Notes under the pieces: model-generated
Databases searched by the model: none
The model's input: only the letters and a program-made list of their open reading frames with translations
What the model was told of the DNA's origin: nothing
Shown here: positions 15,679-24,162 of the stretch, one piece after another
Position numbering within the stretch: the first letter of the stretch is position 1
How the letters are laid out: every line of letters begins with the position of its first letter
Position numbers and translations under genes: made by a program
Origin: CAZVUW01 sp964629825
GTDB lineage: Bacteria; Actinomycetota; Nitriliruptoria; Euzebyales; Egibacteraceae
DNA: 32,744 nucleotides
Assembly: GCA_964629825.1 (NCBI GenBank)
Contig: CAZVUW010000026.1
Location: forward strand, 1-32,744
Direction: 5' to 3'

Positions 15679-15703
15679 CCACCCGACCTGCGTCGGGCGG
15701 TCA
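15676..15703. terminator. Hairpin terminator between convergent kinase and ppdK genes
   Basis: TGACC-A-CCCGAC and GTCGGG-C-GGTCA pair around a CTGC loop (11 bp with one mismatch). The kinase stop codon TGA is the first three bases of the stem. It lies in the 42-nt gap between convergent genes; there is no U-run, so termination may be helped by Rho. Confidence 0.6.
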
Positions 15704-15720
15704 GCACCCGTCGACCGGAG

Positions 15721-18369
15721 TCAGGCGCTCGCGCCGGGACCGCTCACGTCCAGCGCGGCGTGCGCCGCCGCCAGCCGCGCGACCGGAACCCGCAGCGGCG
15801 AGCAGGACACGTAGGTGAGGTCCGCGCGGTGGCAGAAGGCGATCGACGCGGGATCGCCGCCGTGCTCACCGCACACGCCGATCGGAAGGTCGGGTCGGGT
15901 GGCGCGTCCGCGCTGCACCGCCAGCTCGATCAGCGCCCCGACGCCCTCGGTGTCGAGCGTCGAGAAGGGGTCCGAGTCCAGCAGGTGCTCGGACAGGTAG
16001 CGCGGCATGATCCGACCCTCGACGTCGTCGCGGGAGAACCCGAACGTCATCTGGGTCAGGTCGTTGGACCCGACCGAGAAGAACTGCGCGTGCTCCGCGA
16101 CCCGGTCGGCCAGCAGCGCCGCACGCGGCGTCTCGATCATCGTGCCGATGTGATACGGCACCTCGCGGCCGACCTCCTCGGCGACCGCCGCCGCCTCCTC
16201 CCGCACCAGCTCGGTGAGCCAGGCCAGCTCCCCGGGGGTGGCGACCAGCGGGATCATGATCTCGACGCGCGGCTGGCCGCCGTCGGCCAGCACTGCCGCC
16301 GCCGCCTCCAGGATCGCGCGCGTCTGCATGCGATACAGGGACGGCTTGAGGATCCCGAGGCGGCAGCCGCGCAGACCCAGCATCGGGTTGGCCTCCTGCC
16401 AGTGGCGCAGCGCGCCCAGCAGGCGCCGACCCTCGGCGTCGAGCTCTCCGCGCGCCTCCTCGACGAGCAGCTCCTCGATGTGCGGCAGGAACTCGTGCAG
16501 GGGCGGGTCCAGCAGGCGGATCGTCACCGGCAGGCCGTCCATCGCGGCGAGGATCTGCCGGAAGTCCTCGCGCTGCGCCTCCAGCAGCTCCGCGAGCGCA
16601 GCCTCCTCGGCGGCCTCGTCCGGCGCGAGGATGAAGCGCTGGACCAGCGGCAGGCGCTCGCCGAAGAACATGTGCTCGGTGCGGCACAGACCGACGCCCT
16701 CCGCCCCGAGGTCACGGGCCCTCGCGACGTCCGCGGGCGTGTCAGCGTTCGCGCGCACGCCCAGGCGGCGGAAGCCGTCGGCCCAGCCGAGGAGGCGGTC
16801 GACGTCGCCGGTCGCCTCCGGGAGCACCGTGGGCACCTCGCCGAGGACCACGATGCCGGTGGTGCCGTCGAGCGAAATGACCTCGCCCTCGGCCACCTCG
16901 ACATCGCCCACGCGGAAGCGACGTTCGCGCAGGTCGATGTCGAGGTCCTCCGCACCGCAGACGGCCGGCTTGCCCATGCCGCGGGCCACCACGGCTGCGT
17001 GGCTGACGAGGCCACCGCGGGAGGTCAGGATGCCCTTGGCCGCGATCATGCCGTGCAGGTCGTCAGGGGCCGTCTCGGGCCGCACCAGCACGACCGCCTC
17101 GCCGGCGTTGGCGCGCCGCTCCGCCTCGTCGGAGTCGAAGCAGACGACGCCGGTCGCCGCACCCGGCGAGGCCGGCAGGCCCCGGGTCAGCACGTCGTAG
17201 TCGGCGTCAGGGTCGAACTGCGGGTGCAGCAGACGCTCGATCTGCTCGGGCTGGACCCGCTCGACCGCCTCGCGCTCGGAGATCAGGCCCTCGTCCACCA
17301 TCTCGACCGCCATGCGCACCGCCGCGTTGGCGGTCCGCTTCCCCACGCGGGTCTGCAAGATGTACAGGCGGCCGCGCTCGATGGTGAACTCGAGGTCGCA
17401 CATGTCGCGGAAGTGACCCTCGAGCAGGCGCATGACCTCGCCGAGCTGCTCGTGGCACTCGGGGAACGCGTCAGCCAGGGCGGCCAGCGGGAGGGTGTTG
17501 CGGATCCCGGCGACGACGTCCTCGCCCTGCGCGCCCGGCAGCCAGTCGCCGTACGGCGTGGCCTCGCCGGTCGCGGGGTCGCGGGTGAAGGCCACACCGG
17601 TCCCGCTGTCGTCGCCGAGGTTGCCGAACACCATGGCCTGCACGTTGACGGCGGTGCCGAGGTCGTCGCTGATCCCCTCCATGCGCCGGTAGTCGCGCGC
17701 ACGACGGCCGTTCCAGGAGCGGAACACGGCCAGGATCGCCTCGCGCAGCTGCACCTGCGGGTCCTGGGGGAACTCGGCGCCGGCCTGCTCGGCGGTGAGG
17801 CGCTTGAACTCGGCGGTCAGCTCGGCCAGGTCATCGGCGTCCAGCCCCGTCTCGTCGGCGACCCCGCGCTGCTTGGCCCGGTGCTGGAGGGCCTCCTCAT
17901 ACAGCTCGCCGGCCACTCCCAGCACGACCTTGCCGTACAGCTGGACCAGGCGCCGGTAGGCGTCCCACGCGAAGCGCGGATCACCCGTGGCAGCCGCCAG
18001 GCCCTCGACGACCGTGTCGTTCAGGCCGAGGTTGAGGAGGGTGTCCATCATCCCCGGCATCGAGAAGGGCGCGCCGGAGCGGACCGACAGCAGCAACGGG
18101 TTGTCCGGGTCGCCGAGCCGCTTGCCGCTGCGCTCCTCGAGGCGCCGTAGGGCCTCCGCCACCTGGGCTTCCAGCCCCTCGGGAAGGTCGCCGTCTCCGC
18201 TCAGATACGCGCGGCAGGCATCCGTCGTGATGGTGAAGCCGGGTGGGACCGGCAGCCCCATCACCGTCATCTCGGCGAGGTTGGCGCCCTTCCCACCCAG
18301 CAGGGCGCGGTCGTGCATGCTGCCGTCCTCGAAGTCCTGGACATAGCGGGGCACAGCGGTCGTAGACAT
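15721..18369 (-). CDS. ppdK: Pyruvate, phosphate dikinase
   Basis: An 882-residue, full-length PPDK interconverting pyruvate + ATP + Pi and PEP + AMP + PPi. The N-terminal ATP-grasp part shows LLGGKGANLAEMTVMGLPVPPGF (23-45), SVRSGAPFSMPGMMDTLLNLGLND and GDDSGTGVAFTRDPATGE. The central swivelling domain carries the phospho-His457 in LTSRGGLVSHAAVVARGMG. The C-terminal PEP/pyruvate barrel has LCRTEHMFF, GLRGCRLG, IMIPLV, FFSVGSNDLTQMTFGFSRDD and GVCGEHGGDP with the catalytic Cys. The AAGGA 9 nt before the ATG at 18369 supports the start. It is the last gene after two universal stress proteins (49-nt gap), a grouping seen with dormancy or energy-stress regulons. No PPDK regulatory protein gene is in the window. 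Confidence 0.97.
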   Translation of the reverse strand: MSTTAVPRYVQDFEDGSMHDRALLGGKGANLAEMTVMGLPVPPGFTITTDACRAYLSGDGDLPEGLEAQVAEALRRLEERSGKRLGDPDNPLLLSVRSGAPFSMPGMMDTLLNLGLNDTVVEGLAAATGDPRFAWDAYRRLVQLYGKVVLGVAGELYEEALQHRAKQRGVADETGLDADDLAELTAEFKRLTAEQAGAEFPQDPQVQLREAILAVFRSWNGRRARDYRRMEGISDDLGTAVNVQAMVFGNLGDDSGTGVAFTRDPATGEATPYGDWLPGAQGEDVVAGIRNTLPLAALADAFPECHEQLGEVMRLLEGHFRDMCDLEFTIERGRLYILQTRVGKRTANAAVRMAVEMVDEGLISEREAVERVQPEQIERLLHPQFDPDADYDVLTRGLPASPGAATGVVCFDSDEAERRANAGEAVVLVRPETAPDDLHGMIAAKGILTSRGGLVSHAAVVARGMGKPAVCGAEDLDIDLRERRFRVGDVEVAEGEVISLDGTTGIVVLGEVPTVLPEATGDVDRLLGWADGFRRLGVRANADTPADVARARDLGAEGVGLCRTEHMFFGERLPLVQRFILAPDEAAEEAALAELLEAQREDFRQILAAMDGLPVTIRLLDPPLHEFLPHIEELLVEEARGELDAEGRRLLGALRHWQEANPMLGLRGCRLGILKPSLYRMQTRAILEAAAAVLADGGQPRVEIMIPLVATPGELAWLTELVREEAAAVAEEVGREVPYHIGTMIETPRAALLADRVAEHAQFFSVGSNDLTQMTFGFSRDDVEGRIMPRYLSEHLLDSDPFSTLDTEGVGALIELAVQRGRATRPDLPIGVCGEHGGDPASIAFCHRADLTYVSCSPLRVPVARLAAAHAALDVSGPGASA

Positions 18370-18418
18370 GGTGCTCGTTCCTTCTCTCTGGAGGGGCCGT
18401 GGGGTTGGAGGTGCGCGG

Positions 18419-18856
18419 CTAGCCCTGGTGCGGGATCACGACCACCGGGCAGCGGGCGTGGCTGACGACCTGCTGGCTGACGGAGCCGAGCAGCAGCCCG
18501 GCGAAGCCGCCACGGCCGCGCGAGCCGACCACGACCATCGCCGCGTCCTTCGACAGGTCGATCAGGGCCCGGGCGGGGTTGACGTTCTCGACGATCTGGC
18601 GGCTGATCTCGACGCCCTCCGGCACCTCGACGCCGCTCAGCACCTCGTCGACGAGCTCCTCGGCGGCGCGCCGGGCCTCCTCTGCCATCTCGGGCCAGTG
18701 GCCACCGGCCGCGTAGAAGGCCTCGTATGGCACCGGAGCCGAGTAGGCGTGCACGACAGCGAGGTTCGCGCCCTTCAGGGCGGCCTCGTCGAGCGCCCAC
18801 CGCAGGGCCGCTCCGGCCTCAGCGGAGCCATCTACACCGACGACGATCGTGGACAT
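18419..18856 (-). CDS. Universal stress protein, UspA family (first of two in tandem by ppdK)
   Basis: A single-domain 145-residue UspA protein with a predicted ATP-binding fold. The start STIVVGVDGSAEAGAALRWALDEA and the end MVVVGSRGRGGFAGLLLGSVSQQVVSHARCPVVVIP give the G-2X-G-9X-G(S/T) nucleotide motif of ATP-binding Usps. The ATG at 18856 has GGGAGG upstream, and this site overlaps the stop of the preceding usp gene (18868), so the pair is coupled. It is followed by ppdK after 49 nt. Family members respond to stress or energy loss; the exact partner is unknown. Confidence 0.93.
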   Translation of the reverse strand: MSTIVVGVDGSAEAGAALRWALDEAALKGANLAVVHAYSAPVPYEAFYAAGGHWPEMAEEARRAAEELVDEVLSGVEVPEGVEISRQIVENVNPARALIDLSKDAAMVVVGSRGRGGFAGLLLGSVSQQVVSHARCPVVVIPHQG

Positions 18857-18867
18857 GTTCCTCCCTT

Positions 18868-19359
18868 TCATCCGGCCGGCTCGAGCTGCCTGGCTTCTTC
18901 CCCGGCGTCGACCGAAACCGATCTCGATGTGCCGGGGATGACAGCCACCGGGCACCTGGAGTGCTGCACGATCTGCTCGCTGACCGACCCGAGGAGCAGC
19001 GCCTCGAACCCGCCGAACCCGCGCGAGCCGACGACGATCAGGTCGGCCGTCTGCGAGTAGTCCGCCAGGACGGCGGCCGGGCCGCGGCTGCGCACCGGCG
19101 CGGCCTCCGTCCGGATCTCGACCTTCGGGGGTAGTCCCAGCCGCTCCACCGCTCGCGCGACGCTGCGCTCAACCAGCTCCTCGGCGCGCGCGCGGATCTC
19201 GACATCCGCCGGGAGCTTCTCGCCCGGACGCACCCGCCCGGTCGGGAACACGTACACCGCCCGCAGCGGGCAACCCCGCTGCTCAGCCTCGGCCAGCGCC
19301 CAGTCCAGTGCGGCATCGGCGCCGCCCGAGCCATCCACTCCAACCACGATCTCGCCCAT
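18868..19359 (-). CDS. Universal stress protein, UspA family (second copy)
   Basis: A 163-residue UspA protein starting GEIVVGVDGSGGADAALDWALAEA and carrying LIVVGSRGFGGFEALLLGSVSEQIVQHSRCPVAVIPG, the intact ATP-binding motif. It is clearly paralogous to the next gene, with a longer variable middle (PTGRVRPGEKLPADVEIRARAEELVERSV). The ATG at 19359 has AAAGGTG upstream. It is first of the usp-usp-ppdK set and may be transcribed from the 147-nt gap after the Ca2+-ATPase gene, where a DosR-like box lies. Confidence 0.92.
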   Translation of the reverse strand: MGEIVVGVDGSGGADAALDWALAEAEQRGCPLRAVYVFPTGRVRPGEKLPADVEIRARAEELVERSVARAVERLGLPPKVEIRTEAAPVRSRGPAAVLADYSQTADLIVVGSRGFGGFEALLLGSVSEQIVQHSRCPVAVIPGTSRSVSVDAGEEARQLEPAG

Positions 19360-19450
19360 CGCCCTGCACCTTTCGGGTGGCGGCGGTGGCACCGCCGCAC
19401 GATCTCCCAGATGCCTGCCCCAACCTAGGACGGTGCGCTGCCGCCCAGAA

Positions 19451-19464
19451 GGGGCGAAGGTCCC
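19451..19464 (-). promoter_or_regulatory. DosR/DevR-box-like sequence upstream of the usp-usp-ppdK genes
   Basis: Read on the minus strand, the site is GGGACCTTCGCCCC, close to the GGGACTTTCGGCCC form of DosR boxes in actinobacteria. It lies about 90 nt before the first usp start codon. The genes around it (Usp, PPDK, P-type ATPase) are of the kinds found in DosR-type regulons. A single site in GC-rich DNA is weak evidence. Confidence 0.35.
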
Positions 19465-19506
19465 GCCCGTGCCTGCCGCTGGTCCCGCTCCGAGCAGGTC
19501 CTCGGG

Positions 19507-22347
19507 TCAGCGGCCGCGGGCGCGGCCGAAGACGAGCTTCCGCAGCTCATCGGCCCACAGCACGACGCTCGCCAGCGCCCCGCAGAGCAGCCACTGGCGC
19601 AGGCTCAGACCGGTGGTGCCGAAGGCGTCGTTCAGCAGCGGGATGTGGACTACCGCGATCTGGAGCAGCAGCGAGAGGCCGATCGCCCCCCAGAGCAGGG
19701 GGTTGGTGAACAGGTGGTGAAAGGCGGAGACGCGGTCGGAGCGCGCGTTGAAGCAGTTGAACAGCTGGGCGATCACCAGCGTCGTGAAGGCCATGGTCCG
19801 CGCCTCGGTGAGATCACCGCTGCCGTCGAACAGCCCACCCGGCAGGCCCAGGTCGAGCGCGACGAGGGTTGCGCCCGCCATCACCGCGCCGACGAAGACG
19901 ACCCCGGTCTTCATCTCGGCGTCGATGATCCGCTCGGTGAGGCGACGCGGAGGCCGCGACATGACGTCGTCCGGCGGAGGGTCGACGCCCATGGCCAGCG
20001 CGGGGCCGGTGTCCGTCAGCAGGTTGATCCACAGGATCTGGGTCGCGAGCAGGGGCACCGCGACCCCGCCCGCACCGTCCAGCCCTAGGAAGCCGGCCAG
20101 GAGCACGCCGAGGAGCATCGTGAGCACCTCGCCCGCGTTCGAGGACAGCAGGTAGCGCAGGAACTTGCGGATGTTGGAGAAGATCGCGCGGCCCTCACGG
20201 ACGGCGGCGACGATCGTCGCGAAGTTGTCGTCGGCGAGCACCATCCTCGCCGCCTCCTTCGTGACGTCCGTGCCCGTGATGCCCATCGCGATGCCGATGT
20301 CGGCGCTCTTCAGGGCCGGCGCGTCGTTCACGCCGTCACCGGTCATCGCGACGATGCTTCCGTCGGCCTGGAGGGCGTCGACGATCCGCAGCTTGTGCTC
20401 CGGAGCGACGCGCGCGTAGACGGAGGTCTCCCGGACCAGCTCCGCCAGCGCGGCGTCGTCGAGGTCGTCCAGCTCCATCCCGGCCACGGCACGTCCACCC
20501 TCCTCGACGATGCCGAGGTCCGCGGCGATGCGCGCCGCTGTGCGTGGATGGTCGCCGGTGATCATGATCACCCTGATCCCGGCGCCGTGGGCCTCTTCGA
20601 TCGCGACCCGCGCCTCGTCCCGCGGTGGATCGATGATCCCGACCACGCCCGCGAACACGAGGTCGCGCTCGTACTCCTCGGGCCGCTCTGCGGCCTCGGC
20701 GGGGACTCGCCGCCAGGCGACGGCGAGGGTGCGCATGGCGCGGTCGGCCAGGTCATCGACCACGGCCAGGATCTCGGCCCGTCGATCCCCGTCCAGCGGT
20801 GCGACGTCGGCCCCGACCTGCTCGCTGCTGCACAGCTCGAGCAGCACGTCCGGCGCGCCCTTGGTCACGAACAGGTGACGCTCGTCGTCGGCATCGGCCA
20901 GGACGGTCGACATGCGCTTGCGCTCAGACGTGAACGGCACCTCGCCGACCCGTCGGTAGCGCCGGTCGCGCTCCTCGGCGAACCCGCCCTTGTGCTCGGC
21001 GACGACCACGGCCACCTCGGTCGGGTCGCCGTTGGGCACCCAGCCGTCGCCGTCCCGGCGCAGCCCGGCATCGCTGGCCAGGCTGCCGCCGGTCAGGACC
21101 GCCCGGACCTCCTCCATCAGGGGGCCGTCGGCCAGCTCGGCGGCGCCGTCGACCAGCAGCCGGCCGTCCGGCTGGTAGCCGCTTCCGGTGACGTCCACCA
21201 CCCCGGAGCGGGTGACGATGCGCTGGAGCGTCATCTCGTTGCGCGTCAGGGTCCCGGTCTTGTCCGAGCAGATGACGGATGCCGACCCCAGCGTCTCCAC
21301 GGCGGCGAGCTGCTTCACGATGGCGTTGCGACGCGCCATGCGCTGGACCCCCAGCGCCAGGACCACCGACAGGATCGCCGGCAACCCCTCGGGGACCGCC
21401 GCGACCGCGAGCGAGACGCCCACCAGCAGCACGTCGACGAAGTCCTCGGCCCCCGACAGGTCGGAGGTCAGCAGGATCGCCGCCATCACAACCGCCGCGA
21501 CGACGATGACGGCGATGCCGATGGTCCGCCCGACCAGGCGGATCTCGCGGTCGAGGGGCGCCTCCTCGCCGGTGGTCTCCTCCAGCAGGTCGGCGATGCG
21601 ACCCATCTCGGTGCGCATCCCGGTGCCGGTCACCAGCGCGCGTCCGCGGCCCCGCGTGACGGCGGTGCCGCTGAACACCATGTTGGTCCGGTCGCCCAGG
21701 GCGACCTTGGTGGGCAGCACGTCGAGCTGCTTGGCCACGGGCTCGCTCTCGCCCGTGAGCGCCGCCTCGGCCACGTGCAGCGCCGCCGCCTCGTAGAGCC
21801 GCCCGTCTGCGGCGACCGCGTCGCCCTCGGCGAGGACCAGCAGGTCGCCCGGCACCACCTCGTCGACCGTCACCTCGCGCTCGGCGCCGTCCCGAATGAC
21901 CTTGGCGTGCGGGGCCGCCATCCGCTGCAGCGCGGCGACGGCCTGCTCGGCGCGCGCCTCCTGCACGAAGCCGAGCACAGCGTTCAGGACGACGATCACC
22001 GCGATCACGATCGCGTCGAACGGGACGCCGGCCGCCCCTTCCAGCAGCCACGTGCCGAGGGCGATCACCACGGCCACCAGCAGGAGGATGACCAGCGGAT
22101 CGGCGAGCTGGCCGAGCAGCCGTCGCCACGCCGGGATGGGCGGCTTGCTGACGAGTCGGTTCGGGCCGAAGCGCTCCAGGCGCGCGGCCACCTCGGCGGC
22201 GGTCAGGCCGGTCCGCAGGTCCGTGCCAAGCGCGGCGGCGAGCTGCTCCACCTCGACGCTCCAGGGGGCGGATCCGGCCGGAGCCTCGGGCGCCGCAACG
22301 GCCGCATCACCGCCCAACCCAGATTCGTGTGATGCAGAAGTCGGCAC
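19507..22347 (-). CDS. SERCA-like P-type Ca2+-transporting ATPase
   Basis: A 946-residue P2-type ATPase that probably exports Ca2+. It has the N-terminal cation ATPase domain, the actuator TGES loop (198-201), M4 motif AAVPEGLPA with Glu320, phosphorylation site Asp362 in SDKTGTLTRN, nucleotide motifs KGAPD and TGDHPRTA, and hinge TGDGVNDAPALKSADIGIAMG. M5 SSNAGEV (Asn738, Glu741 region) and M6 NLLTDTGPALAMG (Asn775, Thr778, Asp779) reproduce the SERCA Ca2+ ligands of both sites. About ten membrane segments are visible. Similar actinobacterial pumps include CtpF. No ribosome site supports the GTG at 22347, and the Ala/Pro-rich first 28 residues may be partly untranslated. It is divergent from rsbR and precedes the usp-usp-ppdK genes. 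Ca2+ specificity is inferred from the ligands. Confidence 0.92.
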   Translation of the reverse strand: MPTSASHESGLGGDAAVAAPEAPAGSAPWSVEVEQLAAALGTDLRTGLTAAEVAARLERFGPNRLVSKPPIPAWRRLLGQLADPLVILLLVAVVIALGTWLLEGAAGVPFDAIVIAVIVVLNAVLGFVQEARAEQAVAALQRMAAPHAKVIRDGAEREVTVDEVVPGDLLVLAEGDAVAADGRLYEAAALHVAEAALTGESEPVAKQLDVLPTKVALGDRTNMVFSGTAVTRGRGRALVTGTGMRTEMGRIADLLEETTGEEAPLDREIRLVGRTIGIAVIVVAAVVMAAILLTSDLSGAEDFVDVLLVGVSLAVAAVPEGLPAILSVVLALGVQRMARRNAIVKQLAAVETLGSASVICSDKTGTLTRNEMTLQRIVTRSGVVDVTGSGYQPDGRLLVDGAAELADGPLMEEVRAVLTGGSLASDAGLRRDGDGWVPNGDPTEVAVVVAEHKGGFAEERDRRYRRVGEVPFTSERKRMSTVLADADDERHLFVTKGAPDVLLELCSSEQVGADVAPLDGDRRAEILAVVDDLADRAMRTLAVAWRRVPAEAAERPEEYERDLVFAGVVGIIDPPRDEARVAIEEAHGAGIRVIMITGDHPRTAARIAADLGIVEEGGRAVAGMELDDLDDAALAELVRETSVYARVAPEHKLRIVDALQADGSIVAMTGDGVNDAPALKSADIGIAMGITGTDVTKEAARMVLADDNFATIVAAVREGRAIFSNIRKFLRYLLSSNAGEVLTMLLGVLLAGFLGLDGAGGVAVPLLATQILWINLLTDTGPALAMGVDPPPDDVMSRPPRRLTERIIDAEMKTGVVFVGAVMAGATLVALDLGLPGGLFDGSGDLTEARTMAFTTLVIAQLFNCFNARSDRVSAFHHLFTNPLLWGAIGLSLLLQIAVVHIPLLNDAFGTTGLSLRQWLLCGALASVVLWADELRKLVFGRARGR

Positions 22348-22473
22348 GGCGGGAACGGTACCCCTGACGGGCGTGCTTCAGCGCCCCGGCTGGCAGCAGG
22401 CGGAAGCCGAGGGCAACCAGGTGCTTCGCCCCGCCGATGCTCGCCCTCCGCCTCCATCGAAAGGACCCAGCAC

Positions 22474-23385
22474 ATGGCCAGCGACATCGGCCCCTCGCAC
22501 GGCGGGCACGGCAGGCACGACACCGCGCTCCTGCCCGAGCTCGTGGAGCACCTGCGGCAGAACCGCACCGCGCTGCGCGAGGAGTGGGCGCGGAGGATCA
22601 CCGACGCGAACCTGCTGACCGCCATGAGCCAGGAGGAGATCTTCTCCGAGGCCACGGCGGTCTACGACAACTACGTGGAGGTGCTGGAGACCGGCAGCGT
22701 CGAGGCGCTCCAGGCGTACGCCCGCGACCTCTCCGAGCGGATCATCCCGCGCGGGGTCGACACCGACGAGGTGCTCGGCATCGTCCTGCTGCTGCGCGAT
22801 GTGCTCGCACGCTCGCTGTTCGAGAAGTACCAGGGCGACTTCAAGCTCCTGAACGACGTGCTGGACGTGTACGAGCCCGCGGCCAACCGGATCGCGAAGA
22901 CCGTCGGCGTCTCCTTCGTCCAGGAGCGGGAGCGGGTGATCCGCCAGCAGCAGGACGCGATCCGCGAGCTGTCGACGCCGGTGCTCCAGGTCCGTGACCG
23001 GCTGGTCATCCTGCCGATCATCGGCGTGCTCGACACCGCGCGGGCCCGCCAGCTGACCGAGCACCTGCTCCAGGGGATCCGAGCGCATCGCGCCAAGGTG
23101 GTCGTCATCGACATCACCGGCGTGCCCGACATCGACTCGCACGTCGCCAACCACCTGGTTCAGACCGTGGAGGCCTCGCGCCTGATGGGCGCGAGCGTGA
23201 TCATCACCGGCCTGGCGCCCGAGATCGCCCAGACGCTGGTGACGATCGGTGTCGACCTCAGCAAGATGAACGCGGTCGGCGACCTCCAGGGCGGCATCGA
23301 GGAGGCCGAGCGGCTGCTGGGCCTCGACCCCGCTGACGGCAGCGGCGCCGAGCGCCGCACCAGCACCCCCGCCCTGGCGCGGTAG
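22474..23385 (+). CDS. rsbR: RsbR-type stressosome sensor scaffold protein
   Basis: A 303-residue RsbR protein. Residues 15-165 are an all-helical N-terminal sensor domain (RsbRD_N-like, ALREEWARRITDANLL) where signals are thought to be received. Residues 166-290 are a STAS domain beginning IRELSTPVLQVRDRLVILPIIG. The RsbT phosphorylation sites of Bacillus RsbRA correspond to Thr188 in GVLDTAR and Ser222 in DIDSHVANH (Thr in Bacillus). With RsbS it should build the stressosome shell. The ATG at 22474 has AAAGGA upstream and a 126-nt divergent region separates it from the Ca2+-ATPase. It heads a tight six-gene operon; rsbS begins 5 nt after its stop. Confidence 0.92.
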   Translation: MASDIGPSHGGHGRHDTALLPELVEHLRQNRTALREEWARRITDANLLTAMSQEEIFSEATAVYDNYVEVLETGSVEALQAYARDLSERIIPRGVDTDEVLGIVLLLRDVLARSLFEKYQGDFKLLNDVLDVYEPAANRIAKTVGVSFVQERERVIRQQQDAIRELSTPVLQVRDRLVILPIIGVLDTARARQLTEHLLQGIRAHRAKVVVIDITGVPDIDSHVANHLVQTVEASRLMGASVIITGLAPEIAQTLVTIGVDLSKMNAVGDLQGGIEEAERLLGLDPADGSGAERRTSTPALAR

Positions 23386-23390
23386 CCCCG

Positions 23391-23759
23391 ATGGCGGTCC
23401 CGATCCTCAAGCAGGGCGACTACCTGATCGCCTCGATCCAGGCGGAGCTGACCGACAGCGAGGTCCTGAGCTTCCAGGACAAGCTGATGCGGCAGGTCAC
23501 CGACCAGCGCTCGCGCGGGATCATCATCGACGTCACCGCGGTCGACGTGGTGGACTCGTTCGCCTCGCGCTCGCTGCGCAACATCAGCCAGGCGGCGCGT
23601 CTGCGCGGGGCCGAGACCGTGATAGTCGGGATCCAGCCCGAGGTCGCGTTCGCGATGGTGCAGCTCGGCCTCACCCTGGAGGACGTCCACACCGCCCTGG
23701 ACCTCGAGGAGGCGCTGCACTACCTCGACCGGAAGCTGAAAGAGCCGCGTGGAGGCTAG
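23391..23759 (+). CDS. rsbS: RsbS-type stressosome STAS protein
   Basis: A 122-residue single STAS domain, the usual RsbS size. It opens VPILKQGDYLIASIQ and carries IDVTAVDVVDSFASRSLRN with the phosphoacceptor Ser56 (Ser59 in Bacillus), then RLRGAETVIVGIQPEVAFAMVQLGL. RsbS holds RsbT in the unstressed complex and releases it when phosphorylated. The ATG at 23391 follows rsbR by 5 nt; no strong ribosome site is seen, so translation is probably coupled to rsbR. Confidence 0.95.
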   Translation: MAVPILKQGDYLIASIQAELTDSEVLSFQDKLMRQVTDQRSRGIIIDVTAVDVVDSFASRSLRNISQAARLRGAETVIVGIQPEVAFAMVQLGLTLEDVHTALDLEEALHYLDRKLKEPRGG

Positions 23760-24162
23760 CGAGATCCGGGTCGAGATCCGCACGGATCGTGACGTCGTCG
23801 CGGTCCGCGGGGAAGGCCGCAGCCTGGCGCGCCAGATCGGGTTCAGCGCGACCGAGGTCACGCTGGTCGCCACCGCGATCTCCGAGGTCGCGCGGAACAT
23901 CCTCACCCATGCGGGGACGGGCGCGGTGACGCTGTCGCTGGTGGAGAAGGACGGCCGCCGCGGGATCCTGGTCGTCGCCGTCGACACCGGCCCGGGCATC
24001 GCGGATGTCGCGGCCGCGATGCAGGACGGCTTCAGCACCGGCAGCGGGATGGGCGTCGGCCTGCCGGGCGCCCGACGCCTGATGGACGACTTCGCGGTGG
24101 ACACCAGGGTCGGCGAGGGAACGACCGTCACCATGACCAAGTGGGAGAGCGTCGGTGGCTGA
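23749..24162 (+). CDS. rsbT: RsbT-type serine/threonine kinase (switch protein)
   Basis: A 137-residue GHKL-fold kinase. The N-box SEVARNILTHA has Glu46 and Asn50, the G1 box is DTGPGI (79-84), and the glycine loop GSGMGVGLPGARRLMDDF begins at residue 98. RsbT phosphorylates RsbR and RsbS, leaves the stressosome and activates the RsbU phosphatase. The GTG at 23749 overlaps the end of rsbS and has AAAGAG just upstream. It overlaps rsbX by 8 nt. Confidence 0.95.
   Translation: MEASEIRVEIRTDRDVVAVRGEGRSLARQIGFSATEVTLVATAISEVARNILTHAGTGAVTLSLVEKDGRRGILVVAVDTGPGIADVAAAMQDGFSTGSGMGVGLPGARRLMDDFAVDTRVGEGTTVTMTKWESVGG

Noticed and set aside
15760..18150. 796-codon plus-strand frame opposite ppdK
   Set aside because: It lies entirely antisense to an unmistakable PPDK gene, has low-complexity composition, and has no recognisable domain.
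20395..22332. 645-codon plus-strand frame opposite the Ca2+-ATPase gene
   Set aside because: Antisense to a gene with all P-type ATPase motifs; the sequence is His/Arg/Gln-rich without any motif.
22353..22370. GGGAACGGTACCCC near the Ca2+-ATPase start as a second DosR-like site
   Set aside because: Only the GGTACC centre is palindromic; the flanking bases do not fit the box.
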